Shown: in pieces, positions 30,560 to 43,200 of the stretch | Layout of the letters: the number at the start of each line of letters is the position of its first letter | Position numbering within the stretch: position 1 is the first letter of the stretch | NCBI GenBank assembly: GCA_949825025.1 | Contig: OX463778.1 | Span: 13,726,171 to 13,790,170, forward strand | Direction of reading: 5' to 3' | Source: Siphlonurus alternatus | Taxonomy: Eukaryota; Arthropoda; Insecta; Ephemeroptera; Siphlonuridae | Length of the DNA stretch: 64,000 nucleotides | Translations under genes and position numbers: made by a program | Notes under the pieces: model-generated | What the model was told of the DNA's origin: nothing | Seen by the model: the letters and a program-made list of their open reading frames with translations, nothing else | Databases searched by the model: none

Positions 30560-33530
30560 AGTCAACGATCGAGGCTCGTTTGTATTTTTTATTTTACGCA
30601 CGAGTGCTGAAACTTTGGTAGTATAATAGCTATGTTCTGATTTTTCTATATATATATATAATATATGATTTGTCTTTTTGCATGCATAAAAATATGACAT
30701 TTTATTATTTTTTTGATCATGCAATCATAACAATTTTTTAATGAATGCTTAACTCTCACATTTTTGGGAAATGTCAAGTCAACGTTCGTCGTTCGTGAAT
30801 AAAAAATGCCAAGGAAGTTTTAAAAAACTGGAAAACATCAAAACTTAATAAGAAGTTTAAAAGCTCAAGCACATAAATGTACAATAATATATAATACCGA
30901 AAAACAAATTAAAACAAGCAAATGAACTGCATATTAGATTACATATTATATATTATATGTATGTTATGCTTCTTGTTAATTAAAGGAAACAACGATATGT
31001 ACAAAATACTTAATATAAATTAATATTTGCGTAAGCACTGATACGTCATTATTAAGTAATGAAACCTCTTTTACTGACGTACACAGAAAACTTGTCTTAT
31101 TAAAATATGTAAGTGCGTTTTCTCAGCTACATATATAATGTTATTTTTATGTGTACATATTTGTGTATATAGTATGTTTTAGAAATATGAAAACTGAATT
31201 AAATTCTAGACCAAGCTAGAAGAAAAGAAGATAAAAATATTTGTTAAATTGTTTTTAAAATTCCTAAGAAGCGATGAAAATATTTTGAGACTGTTATTTT
31301 ATAAATATAGAATACATCCGCGATGATCCGCGTATATTATAAGAACAACCTAGAAAGTAAAATTTTTCTCAAGGACAAACAAAAATAAATAATTTTCAAC
31401 ACAATAATACATTTTTCAAAGTAATGTAACAACTATTTGTATTTCAATACAATACATAATATATTACGTAAAAACATCATGAGTGGAACACATGCCTGAC
31501 ATATTACGTAATAGTCATTATCGTGCACGAGAGTATATGGCACGAGCACATGACACCACGCAAGGGCCTCGTCCTTTTGGTTCCCACCCTTGCCAAGTCC
31601 TTCAACTGGCAAACGTGGTGATCACTTTCATCTTCGATGCCATCTTAATCACGCGGCATCAAAATAAACAAATTAAAACCATCATTTTATGATCTTGCAT
31701 TTTGAAAATATTAAAACCAAGGCTAATAACTTACACAAACATAATATGAGGGCCATCAGAATAACTTCCACTCGTTTTGAAATATGTTAGTAATAAACTT
31801 GGTAGTCAGTTCAAAAAACAGATAATTTAGATTAAATAGTTTTTAGTATCAGTAAAGCTTGAACTTGACTAGTAAATTTTATGTAGAGATATTACTTGTG
31901 AGGACATGCACAAACATTATGTATAAATATACGAAAATAAAATTTACGCTTTTTGCTTCACAAAACTAACAACCGGAATAATTTGCTTCGACATTAAAAT
32001 ATATGACATGAAATTTCAAGGGCGACATTTTTTTTTTTTTTTTTTTAACATGACGGACATAAAAAGATCCTGTAGTGTACGCTATTGTATTGTAAATGTT
32101 TTGAACAACGCGTTCACGCAAAAAGGATTAGTCTGCCGCTGAGACGTTGCCAGAAATGTTTGTTTTTTGGTGGATAATTCAGTTCAGTACCGGCTTGTGA
32201 TACCAACGAAATAAAAAAAAAAGGAAAAAAAATCAGGATATTCTCACGAGATGATGATGTGACAAAATTATCATACGAAACAAAGGATTTCAAGGAAATT
32301 TTATTATATAATTAATGTATAAATTTCCTGTCACTGCTTGATACTATTGCACTGAAAGTAAGATTTTAAAGCTTTATATTTATTATATAAAAAATAAAAG
32401 TATTTTAACCACATTGTTGATTCAGTTTCAATTGGTCCTATTATTCTTATGCATTTTTTTTATTCTTGTAAAATGACATTATACATGAATGAGCGATTCT
32501 ATAAATGTATATAATATAGTTACTTTTTACGTTTTAGTAAAGTTTTTGTTTTTTTCTATATTTTTCAACCATCGCAAAAAAGTAATATAACAAAATGAAA
32601 TAAAAGTTAATTTTTTCCTGGTATATATTGATTCAAATAACATTAATAATTTTGTGGGTCATTATACAAAAATTAAGTTGCATGCAATATATCATGTTGT
32701 TCTCTGCAATATATTGTTTTACTACATTATTCTATGCATTAAATTATAAAATATATATTAATATATCAAGCTTTTATTTAGTTCGTGACCATGGTCGACG
32801 CGATCAATATTTTGAACACACATACTGCATGGTATAACTAAAATAACTTTAATTATAATTAGTCACCAATATATTTGGTTATTACACGATTATAAAATAT
32901 TAAAAAAAAAACTTCAATTCGTTGAATTAAAATATATCATGCAGTAAATCATAAGAGTGAATATCTCCTGTTACTGAAATGTTGTACAAGGGAGAACTCA
33001 TGTTAATTGCAGGAAATATGATCGTAACTTCTTGAGGCCATCTCTATTGCAAATCACCTCAATGATGCCATCATAGAATATTTTAAAACCTTACCATATT
33101 TTGCTTACATTCTTATCGACATGTAACACATTGATAACGATGAAAACAGGCAATTATTGTCTAATTATTTATATTTGAGACACTAATTTTCTTACAATTA
33201 AGATATATATAATTCTTATATATTCAAATTATATTAAACTGCATGTATAATGAAACGAGGAAAGCATATTCTACGCATAATTTTGTAATGTATACCAATG
33301 CAATTAAGTGACAATAAATAATTATTACATAAATTGTTGGCGTAAACATTGCTTGGAGAAAACCAATCACAAATTTTAAATAACTTGAAACGAAAATGAA
33401 ATTATATATTCTATTAACAAGATTTAATTCAATAAAATTGAACAAAAATATTTTCTTACACAAAAGAATTAAAAATATTGTTTATAAATTATTTCTGTTG
33501 AATGCTTTGATGTTAATCTGCAGTATAATT
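30560..33530. other. AT-rich upstream region, no gene seen
   Basis: No coding or RNA feature is supported. A T-run lies at about 32030-32046. Confidence 0.45.
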
Positions 33531-33536
33531 ATATAA

Positions 33537-33730
33537 TGCAACCGTGGTCTCGAAGGCGGCTTCTATACAAGAGGCGGAGACACGGTAGCGCTGCAGCCGG
33601 AGGGCCGCGGCGGCAGAGGAGACCGCGGAGGACTTGGAAGACCGTGAAGGCCACGACTAACCACCACGGAGAGAACTGCACAATTAGCGCCGGTAGAACT
33701 GACAGAACAAGCGACAATACGAACTGAATG
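33537..33730. promoter_or_regulatory. GC-rich islet upstream of the large gene
   Basis: The nearest GC-rich block upstream of the large gene's first recognised exon. The minus strand has two TTCAGT/TGTCAGT initiator-like motifs at its upstream edge. ORFs on both strands are open but not gene-like. Candidate promoter or 5' UTR exon; no strong donor is visible. Confidence 0.3.
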
Positions 33731-33898
33731 GAGAACAAACGTCATTCATGTTTTCAGCTCGACGTCGATTCAAAATTTAAGAAAGTATAGATTCTCAGGT
33801 TTTCCAACTGTAATCTGTATGGATAGAGAGAACAAACATTATTTATATATGTTTGCAGCTCAACGTCGATCCAAAATTAGGATTGTAAATCTCTTGTT
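33730..33898. repeat. Imperfect ~100-bp direct duplication
   Basis: GAGAACAAACGTCATTCATG ... CAGCTCGACGTCGATTC is repeated as GAGAACAAACATTATTTATA ... CAGCTCAACGTCGATCC with about 98 bp offset. Confidence 0.6.
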
Positions 33899-33899
33899 T

Positions 33900-36800
33900 T
33901 AGACTCTAAATTTAGGGACATACATGACTGTTAATGTGTTGTTGGTTTTGACCCAAAATATAAATTTTATCAATATAAAAACACTAGAAATTTGACACCA
34001 TTTTTTAATAACTCAAAAAAAGTTAATTGACCAGCTAATATATTTTGATATAATGAGTTAATGACAACCTAATATAATAGCCAAACTGTATTTTGATCCG
34101 GTTATAAAAGTTTTATAATAATTATTGAGAAGTATTTGAACACATTTTCAGTTAATATTTTTCTGCCGATTAAATTCAGCATTCAGATTTTAATTTCAGG
34201 TGTTTTTTTTTAATATCAAGGTGTGAAATTTTAAATTAACATGCATTGCATGTATATTATATATTATCACTAATAAAACTGTAAAATTTAATGTTCTCCC
34301 ATGCAATAAACATACACTGCTCTTTTTGAATGAAATATTACTATTATTAATTATAGTTATATAACTTATATACCATTTCATGAAGGAATTATAAAAAAAA
34401 ATATTACTTTTTTTTACAGCATAAAATGTCAAATAAATTTCATTTTCAATAGATTCTAATGTGATTACAGATACGTAAAAAAGTTGATGTAGCTAAATCA
34501 AGCAAGACAAATTGCACTATACCGAGATATTGCACTTTTTTTTTTATTTCCTGCCTTGAACTTCATCATCTTTTGTGTAACTTTATAATAAAGAAAAGAA
34601 AAACTTCGTTCCGTTTAGTTTCGCTTTTTATCAAGCCACGCCCATTCTATATAATAAATAGGTGTTATGGAGAAAAAACAGCATTCCAAACCAAGATTTG
34701 AACCTGCATGCTGGCTTACAGAAATAATCTCTAGTCGTTTTTACGATTGCAAGAGAAATAAATTCAGACAACGATCGACGAGACACGATTTCGTAATATT
34801 ATTTGCAATGAAATTGATATTATTTCAACATTTCGGATATGCATGCATGCATGCAAGGGAAGTCATGCGCAATACAACTGGAAATCTTCTACAATGACGG
34901 CTCCTTTTGCAGTAAAGAGAAGTTTTCCTCAAAAGGTCATGATGTCACTCATTTTTGCGTATAATTTAGAAAATGCGTCACCAAATTCCTTCCATATAAG
35001 TGCACAGTACAAAAAAAGAGATGATCGTTCTATAAATAATACAAGGTTAATTTTACAAATAGAGAATTTGGTATTTAATTTGCATATTTTAATACGTCAT
35101 CAAAAATTTTCAATTTGTAATTTCAAGGACAAAGGGCGGGTGATGGAGTGTGTCGCGAAAATTAATCAGAACCACTGACGTGCATGGTTAAAAGTGTAAG
35201 AGTCCTTATATATAAAAATCAAATAATATTTTATATTATGCATGCTCTTCAGAGAGTCTCTTATAGTTTTGATGTTGATGGTAGCAGGGCTGGGCATACA
35301 TGCAGCAGGTCAGTAACCCGGTCCAACTTATATAGAAAACCATTCCTTAGAGAGAGCGAGAGAAGGCGACTGATGAATTAATTAGCACCGTTCGAGGCAA
35401 TTTTTAAAATGCCGTACACCACTCTTATAAATATTTAATCAAATAATAAAGTAATTGTAATTTAAGTAGCTTCTGCATAATTAGTTCCTAATATGATTGC
35501 ATGATCGATTGTTTGAATTTTGGGACAATCGACAAGAGTTCTTAATATAAAAAGGGAAGAAAATCAAGGTTATTTAATTTTTTTATCGAAGTAAAAGTTA
35601 GCATATAAAAAGTATATTTTATTAATGATGTGCAACTCGTCGTTATATGCAGTGGATTAGAAAGGTTAAATAAATGGTCTTCTTCTCCTGATGTGGCTGA
35701 TGTATATAGTATATATTATAATTTGTAAATTACATGAGGATAGCTCATACTGTACACGTTCCTATATAACTTTATATTTCATGCATGCATGCTGCAGCTG
35801 ATGATGCAGCTCTACGATCAGATTTGCTACTAAATTGCTAGCCGTCTTAAAATCGTTTAGTTTTACGCAAAAGTTTTACATAAAACGCATGACAACGTTC
35901 ACAAAGAGGATCAAATATTAAAGGCAAAGGTGCACAGTATAGACTTTAGAGGTCTCTGATAGAACATTTCAGTTTTACTTTTCAAATCGCGATCGTATGA
36001 TGTTCATACCGTATAATATAATAGTATATTTACAGACTTGATGCATTTTCTTTACAGTCCACAGTACGATTTGAAATAATTATTTAAATTCATTATCGCT
36101 AATAGAATACATATTAATAATGTTTATATATTTTAATTTATTTGTTCAAATATTTTGAGCGAAGGTTCTAATTCCAAAACGGTATTAATTAGGCACAATG
36201 GCAATTTGATTATTATAATAAAAATATATTGAATCACTATATCAGTATTTGACTTAATTGGCAATTTACAGTTCTTCTTAGCCAAAGGTGTAACTAATTA
36301 ACCTCAATATCCTGTTATAGGTATGAATACTGTTCAATATTTATTATCAAAATATTTAATCATATGTTGTTTACGTTGGAGGTGGATATCACTACCATCA
36401 CCTGGAAGTGGAAGGGGGGAATGGTATAATAATATTTGGATTTTCATTAAGATTTTCTTTAAAATAATTTCCTAAGCTTTAAATAGCAAAGCTCGAACAA
36501 CTTGACAACCATTTCTACATTTAAGTGCACATTTTGTAAAACAACTTTTCTATAATATACCAAATAAGGTGGAGCCTTCTGATCATATCAGAACTTCTGA
36601 TATATATAACTATAATAAAAAATGAACCACATTCATAATATATAGAAAATTGAATGAACATGTTAATTGGAGAATGTTTTTTTTTTTTTAATAATAATTT
36701 ATTAATGAATGAAATTGTTAGCGTTGTTCTTTCAAAATTAGATCAGGAAGGAGGAAAAACATATTCCTTGCCCTTGTAAAATTTCCTCTACGATTAAAGA

Positions 36801-38415
36801 CACGTACGGTTCTTCTCACACACTCTTCCTCATTTGATGGATTATGGAGAACCATGCAATGATATGAGTTGCAGATATGAATTTTTGGGAAGTTAGACAA
36901 CTATAAATAGAGGAACTGTCAATCCACTGGTCAATCTGCATGGTCATCAATCATCACACTTGACTTAGGGCTCATGTCTCACACTAGATCACATGATTTC
37001 GCAGCGTATATAATTTAAAAATTAAAAACCTATGCGATCAAGGGTAGCCACGCACAAAATTTAGTATCGTATGATAAGGATTTTAGAACCGGTTCTAAAT
37101 GAGAAACGTACGATCGCATACTTCAGTGGCTGTGTGCGACCCGCCTTAATAAATCATAATGAAGTCTTAGCAACATATTGGTGACTGAAGTCAGTGGGCA
37201 GACAACAACAAAACGAGTGAATGGTGCACCATTGAGGACGAGGACGACACACTTGAGACTCCTGAAGACTGAGCAGCAGGTGGCTGGGACCATAAAACTG
37301 TCGTTTGCGTATCCGCTATAATACTATGTAACACGCTCGAGCATGCTGTGTAGCCTCAATTCCACGTTAGTTTTTTTATAATTTTTGTATTAAAAATTTC
37401 CAAACAATAGTTAGTAATAAATTACAATTGTATTTGAAAAGATAATATGCAAGAACAGAACATTGCTTTTACCGTTACTTTGCTTTGTTTTTAGTAAAAT
37501 AACATTGGAATAAGAATGAATGCCAATCCACGAAAATGCACACTAAACACATTATCGATTGTCAATTTTTTGAAGTGTTGACGCCATATTGACACTAACT
37601 GTTGTCTCAATTAGCGCAAGTGTTCAAGTATTTGAAGGGTTTGAAGGGTCTAGTATTTAGTGTTTGAAATAGCAACTTCAAACACTAACACAGACACTAA
37701 ATTTTTTAACATTGATCAGCTGATGCAAATGTTTCCAACTTTTGCCACTACGAAGTGTTGGCGCTAGTTTACAGTAAAGTTGTCTCATTTAAAATAAGTA
37801 TTTATACTAAATTAGTGTTTGAAGTGTATACACTTTTAGTTCGCATTCTTTAAATGAGACGCGGCCTAAACATGATGAACATTTTATGTCTTCTGCATAT
37901 TTGTCTGAATATTCACATTTTTTATTCTGTTGTCTTTTGCTGATGACTCTTGATGTCTGAGAAAATTATGAGAAACATTTTTCAAGAAGAGTTCAATGCA
38001 TGGGTGAGTTGAACGCGCGATCGCGAGTAACGTACTCACGGAATTAAAAAGTTGTTGATCCCCCCCTACAAGCCCTACAACGATTTAATATGAAGCGCGG
38101 GAACAAAATTTACAGTCAGTTGAACACCACGATTTTAAAAAATGTATATAAATAAATATAAAACAGTAATAGACTTATTTAATAAAACCAGAAGTAAAAT
38201 TATATTTTATAATCTTAAAATCATAAAATATTCATCACTTTTTTACAATTCAAGGTGAATATTGTTGTATGTTTATTTTTACCTTGGATCATGTATATAT
38301 AAAACAGATTGGATATGAGAAATGGGAGGTGCTATAGCCATTGTACCTGAGACTAACAAGTGGAGAACTGCTCGAGGTTGAAATCTTCTCAGGTACAGAC
38401 TACAGGACGTTGAGA
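33900..38415. other. Intergenic DNA, no gene supported
   Basis: Short ORFs have no recognisable domain. At 36660-36900, minus strand, a sequence ends in AATAAA-like signals and a poly(A) tract, so it may be a retroposed fragment. Confidence 0.4.
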
Positions 38416-38454
38416 CCTCAGAGTTCACTTTGCTTGGTCAAAGGTATACCTGCA

Positions 38455-38600
38455 ACAGGCTGGCGGGCAGTGGGCGGAAACCACACGCGTGCACAGCGGA
38501 GGTATTTCCTCTCGGAATAAATAACAACGTATGGATGTGCCAGCTCTATGCAATAACACGGCTGCTGCTGCAGTGCGGGCCACGCAGAGTGGCCTGACGT
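38455..38600 (-). other. GC-richer islet with minus-strand donor, possible non-coding 5' exon
   Basis: The minus strand ends in CTGTTGCAG|GTATAC, a good donor. TGACGTCA lies at its upstream edge (about 38594). No partner acceptor can be proven. Confidence 0.25.
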
Positions 38601-40498
38601 CACCAAATTAAATGATTCATTTTGATACGGTACACGATTTCAACTATCTCTGGTGATCAAATAAATAAAGGCCTCTTTTTCCTCGTTAAAACCTAAAGGT
38701 ATTTTTTTTTTTTTTACTAGACTTGTAAATCGTATATCTCAGGATTGAACGATAATATAGTAAGTATTATATAATAATACCTCGTTATACACAAGATATA
38801 TACTTAATAATCTGGATGAATTGGTTGTTAATTGTTCCCTTTTGATCCCGATTGATTAATTCGCTTCGTAATTGCCTAATTTTAATCAGCTATAAGCTAT
38901 AATGGAAACGATTCATGAAGGAAAATATCCAAGTTCCTTATTTTACTTGTTCTGCATTTAGTATCATCGAGTTAATTGATAGGCTGACGCTAACCGTGTT
39001 TTAGTTATAATTTGTTGTAAACCTAAATATCTTTCTGGATAACTTAACTCTTTCCTCTTTCGTAAAATACAATCGCGTTTGGAAGCCTAAAAGATAAAAA
39101 TAGTGATGGAATATACGAGCTAAACATTATAAAAAAGGAATGTCACGGTAGAAATTAACTAAGTTATATTATACAGAACAACTGGGAAGATGATGTGACA
39201 CGTTTAGGTTTTACGTGCAAATCACGTAATTGGCATCGTGTATAACAATTTACAGAGAAAGTGCTCAAATTATCACGCGGTATTTTGCATTATGTCATAC
39301 TCAACATAATTTATAATTTAACAATAAATAGGTCAGAAGACAGGTGCTCAGTCACGTGATTATGAAGTCACAAGGTCTTTGCATGGCTTGCAGTATAGCC
39401 ATCAACTTCCGTCTACATGCATGGCCATCACGCTATGGAGTGGTGGCAGGTGCCCATGCAAAACGGCAGACGAAGAACCGCGGGATGATCGCAATCATAT
39501 ACGACCCTCACAAAACGAGACAGCCGGTCGTTATTTCCAGATTAATAATTAAATACACTGTAAAAAAAAGTCAATTTGGTTTGGAGTGCCATCAGAGACA
39601 CCTTAAGGACAGCATGAACTTTATTCCTGTCTCATTTGTAAAGCTGCAGCTCCAATAGACAGAGACATGCAGATTTTGCTATTTTGGGAGATTTATATAA
39701 GAAGAGCCCGCAGTCTACTCAAATTAAAATAGAAGTTTTGGTTCACCTCACGTGGTAACGCCTACAAACAAAGTAGGAGTAAAGTTCATGCTCTCCTGAG
39801 GTCTTACGACCATACATTGACCAAAATTCTTCTTGGGACGGATAGCACCATTGTCATGCATATATTACTTTTGGAACTCTGAAAATTTGGTCATATAGAA
39901 CAGAATTAACGACGTTCTCCCAGCAAGACTACGTTGACATGAAGACAACGTGTATGTGACGATAAATTTCACATGAATGTATTATAGCCTTGACCATCAT
40001 CACGGTTTGTTGAATCCTCTGTAGAAAACAAAATGCGTAATTTCTACACCAGCTGCAAAAATTGTCGTGGGAAAACAACGAGATAATGTCAAATAAATCT
40101 CTCAAGGGAAGTGATTTATTTACGCCTCCTCGCCGCGAGAGAAATAATCAATTTATTATTGTTAAAATGTTTCCATTCGATTTCTAGATGGGTTTGAAAT
40201 CGTTAATACAGCTTTCGTTTATGAGTCATTGTCCAAAATATGAATTTTTCTGCGTGCTCAACACGCCTTGTTTTATTATTTTTAATTAAACCTATATTAC
40301 AAGATACAATTTTTTCCTCACAAGAAAGCTCCCACTCCATAATATACTCCATATATATATGACGATGAAAATTACTTGTAAGTAAAAAAGTGTGCAAAAT
40401 AATAATTGTATCATTCAAGCTGCACTGCCAACACATGATCCCAGAATAACAATTATTGCTGAAAATCTGGTAAGTTTGTAAATGTTTTGTCAGTCCGT

Positions 40499-40916
40499 TT
40501 AAGGGCATTGGGCGTAGCACCGGTAGTTGGCAACACTGACGTATCTTCACCATGTTAATTTTTGATCATTGCTCCTCAGAGTAATTTTTATGCTAGAGCT
40601 AAGCTGATTGCTGTAGTATCAAGATAATTAGTAGCCCAAGTGCACAATTTGACTAAATAAAGCCTGATTTAAAGAAAAGTAATTTTTTTATATTTTAGAA
40701 AAATGCATGTAAATTTAAAAAAATACTAAAAAATAATTTTCTCTAAATCAGGCTTTATTTAGCCAAATTGTGCACTTGGGCTACTAATTATCTTGATACT
40801 ACAGCAATCAGCCTAGCTCTAGCATAAAAATTACTCCTAGGAGCAATGATCAAAAATTAACATGGTGAAGATACGTCAGTGTTGCCAACTACCGGTGCTA
40901 CACCCAATGCCCTTAA
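40499..40916. mobile_element. TTAA-flanked palindromic MITE, copy 1
   Basis: TTAAGGGCATTGGGCGTAGC ... GCTACACCCAATGCCCTTAA. The arms of about 190 bp are almost identical, with an AT-rich loop. TTAA at both edges. Confidence 0.9.
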
Positions 40917-42088
40917 TTCGAAGAAGTTGCCAGGCAGAACTGCAAGGCCAAGTAAATGTTGCATTAATTAATAATTTAATTGCTGACTTAAAATGCAAAT
41001 GACGTCCATTATAAAGCTTGTTTATTTTGTATATAATTGTAGCAATAAAGAAAATCTGAAATTATAATGAGAATTATATTAATTTCTCAACAATAAAAAT
41101 TTGAAACAAGTATTACATTAAACTAATATGATCTCTCTATCTCAGTGAAATATATTATTTAAACAATATTTTGTGGTTTTAGTGTACAAGACAAATTGCT
41201 GAGAGATTTGCCAATTAAACCGCAGACATCGAAAGTTAATGTAATGAAAGTGTAGCACAACCGTTAATATTGCGGTAAATTAAGTTACCCTCTCTTTGTC
41301 TCTGCATGGGAGCAGATCAGCTGATTACGAGCACTAATGAACTCGCTGATATTAATGGTGGCACTTTGGGCGAACATTCGCCGCCGAGCGTGACAATCAA
41401 ATGAGCTTTTTGTTTCACGACGAGGGAAAAAATGTAAAACAAGTAATGATCACTTTCCGTCTCCAAATGAGCGCTTTATATAATATAGTTGTATTTATTT
41501 GTTACACATGTATAAAGAACCATGAGGTACAGAGTACATAGTGTTTACTGTTTACAATTTTTTTTAATAATATTATAGAAAACATATTATATTAAGATTA
41601 TAAAAATTAATAATATATTATCATCATTTTACATTACTATAATTCTACTGTATATAATTACACATTATTTTGTCATTCTGATTTACAATAGTTAAGAAAA
41701 ATTAAATATAATAATTATATATTTGTTATAGTTTTAACACATTATAATTTATTAATAAATAATATTTATAATTACTGCTTATTTAGACAATTTAGTCGGA
41801 ATGTGGAAACAGTCAGTAAAAAAAAAGCAAACGTAAAAAAATACAAGAAAGTGTTACTTTTTATAAAAATGCAATAGAAAATTATTTGAAGCCTTCTTTT
41901 GTGGTAAAATTTAAATTATTTTTGAGAAAAAACTCGAAAAAAGTGAAAAACCACATACAGTCGTCATAAATTGTGTGACATCAGAAATTGGCTTAGCACG
42001 TAATTGTGACTGAGATTGTACTTTCATTGCAAGTTGAACGATTTTAACTATCTGACATTTCTCCTTATGACATTTAACTATCTCTCCT

Positions 42089-42830
42089 TATGATACCAGA
42101 AACAAATCCAAAGTTGTAATAAAAAAGCATCAATCTGCTTTTTATAAAAATAATCCATATTACCAAACTCATAAAATCTATGATTTTTTACCCGAGTCAT
42201 TGAGGGATGAAATTAGTGATAATGTATTTAAAAATAAATTAAAAACTATATTAATCAAAAAAGAATATTATAACATAAAAGATTTTTATGATGAAAAATC
42301 AAAAATAACGCAGGAGGATGTTGCAAACTGGAACGTTGCTCTTACGGATCAACACAAACAAAAAATGTTATCTTTATCTATGGCTCCGAAATAAAGATAG
42401 TAAACAAATTTAATATCTGACCATCAAAGTGTTATGTGAACTATAGTGCAAAGTGTTATGTTATCTATTTAATAGTGCATCAAGAAATCATATGTGGAGA
42501 TAATAAAACAATTATATTAAAAAGAGTGAAAGTGATATTGAAAACTTAAACTATTTTTAAATATTAAAAAAAAAAAAACAAAAAAAAACAAAAAAAAAAC
42601 ATCAAGATTAAAGAACCTGATAATAATGAATAATACAATACATATATTATGTTAATAGTGCAAATTTATTTAAAATCATTTGTGTAAACCTATGTATGTT
42701 AATTTTAGGTAATTTTAATTAGATTTAAGTACCTGTTATGTATGATTTATGTAACAAATCTGACGTGATCTATGCTGTAAAGCCAACGATCGAAATAAAA
42801 TTATTATTATTATTATTATTATTATTATTT
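42089..42830 (+). mobile_element. 5'-truncated non-LTR retrotransposon (reverse transcriptase C-terminal end)
   Basis: An open frame reads YDTRNKSKVVIKKHQSAFY, then NPYYQTHKIYDFLPESLRDE and FKNKLKTILIKKEYYNIKDF. This matches the usual end of CR1/Jockey/RTE-type ORF2 (Y-N-T-R-N ... L-P-x-x-I ... F-K-x-x-L-K ... Y-Y). It is followed by a 3' UTR and an AATAAA(ATT)n tail at 42796-42829, as in LINE 3' ends. The RT core is missing, so it is dead. Confidence 0.72.
42801..42829. repeat. (ATT)n tail
   Basis: Trinucleotide tail directly after GAAATAAAA, the terminus of the LINE fragment. Confidence 0.9.
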
Positions 42831-43035
42831 CCATCTGAAAAAATAATATATTTTATTATATATTAAAAATATATACATCGATTAAAAAGTGTTAATTAAA
42901 AATTACGATTCCTATAAAATACGTAATAAATTGAGGACAAATGTATAGATTCTCGGTCACGGATATTATGTGGGCAGACAACAATTCCCTCAGAGTTGCA
43001 GGATATGATTTATCAAGCATGCATTCTCGTGGACA

Positions 43036-43200
43036 ATGGACCATCACCTGGAGCTGCTGGGTGCGGCGCCGCCAACACCGAGTAGTAACTCTCGAGAGTC
43101 TACCGGAGTCCGTACAGCACGCCGCAAAATGATGGTGACCGTCGTACACAGGTTTACGTCATCAAGTTTATGGCTGCAGGAAAATATTAGCAGCTTGACT
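43036..43200 (+). other. Candidate coding or UTR exon in GC-rich islet
   Basis: A plus-strand ATG in strong context (ACAATGG) opens MDHHLELLGAAPPTPSSNSR and continues to possible donors ATG|GTGACC or CACAG|GTTTAC. No downstream exon was found in the window, and the opposite strand is also open. Confidence 0.2.

Noticed and set aside
34680..34720. tRNA-like B-box word (GGTTCAAATC on minus strand)
   Set aside because: No A-box or cloverleaf can be built around it.
36718..36900. 60-codon minus ORF before a poly(A)-like tract
   Set aside because: It may be a retroposed fragment, but no family could be recognised.
39344..39658. 104-codon plus-strand ORF
   Set aside because: No domain, ordinary composition, no splice or Kozak support; length is within chance for this window.
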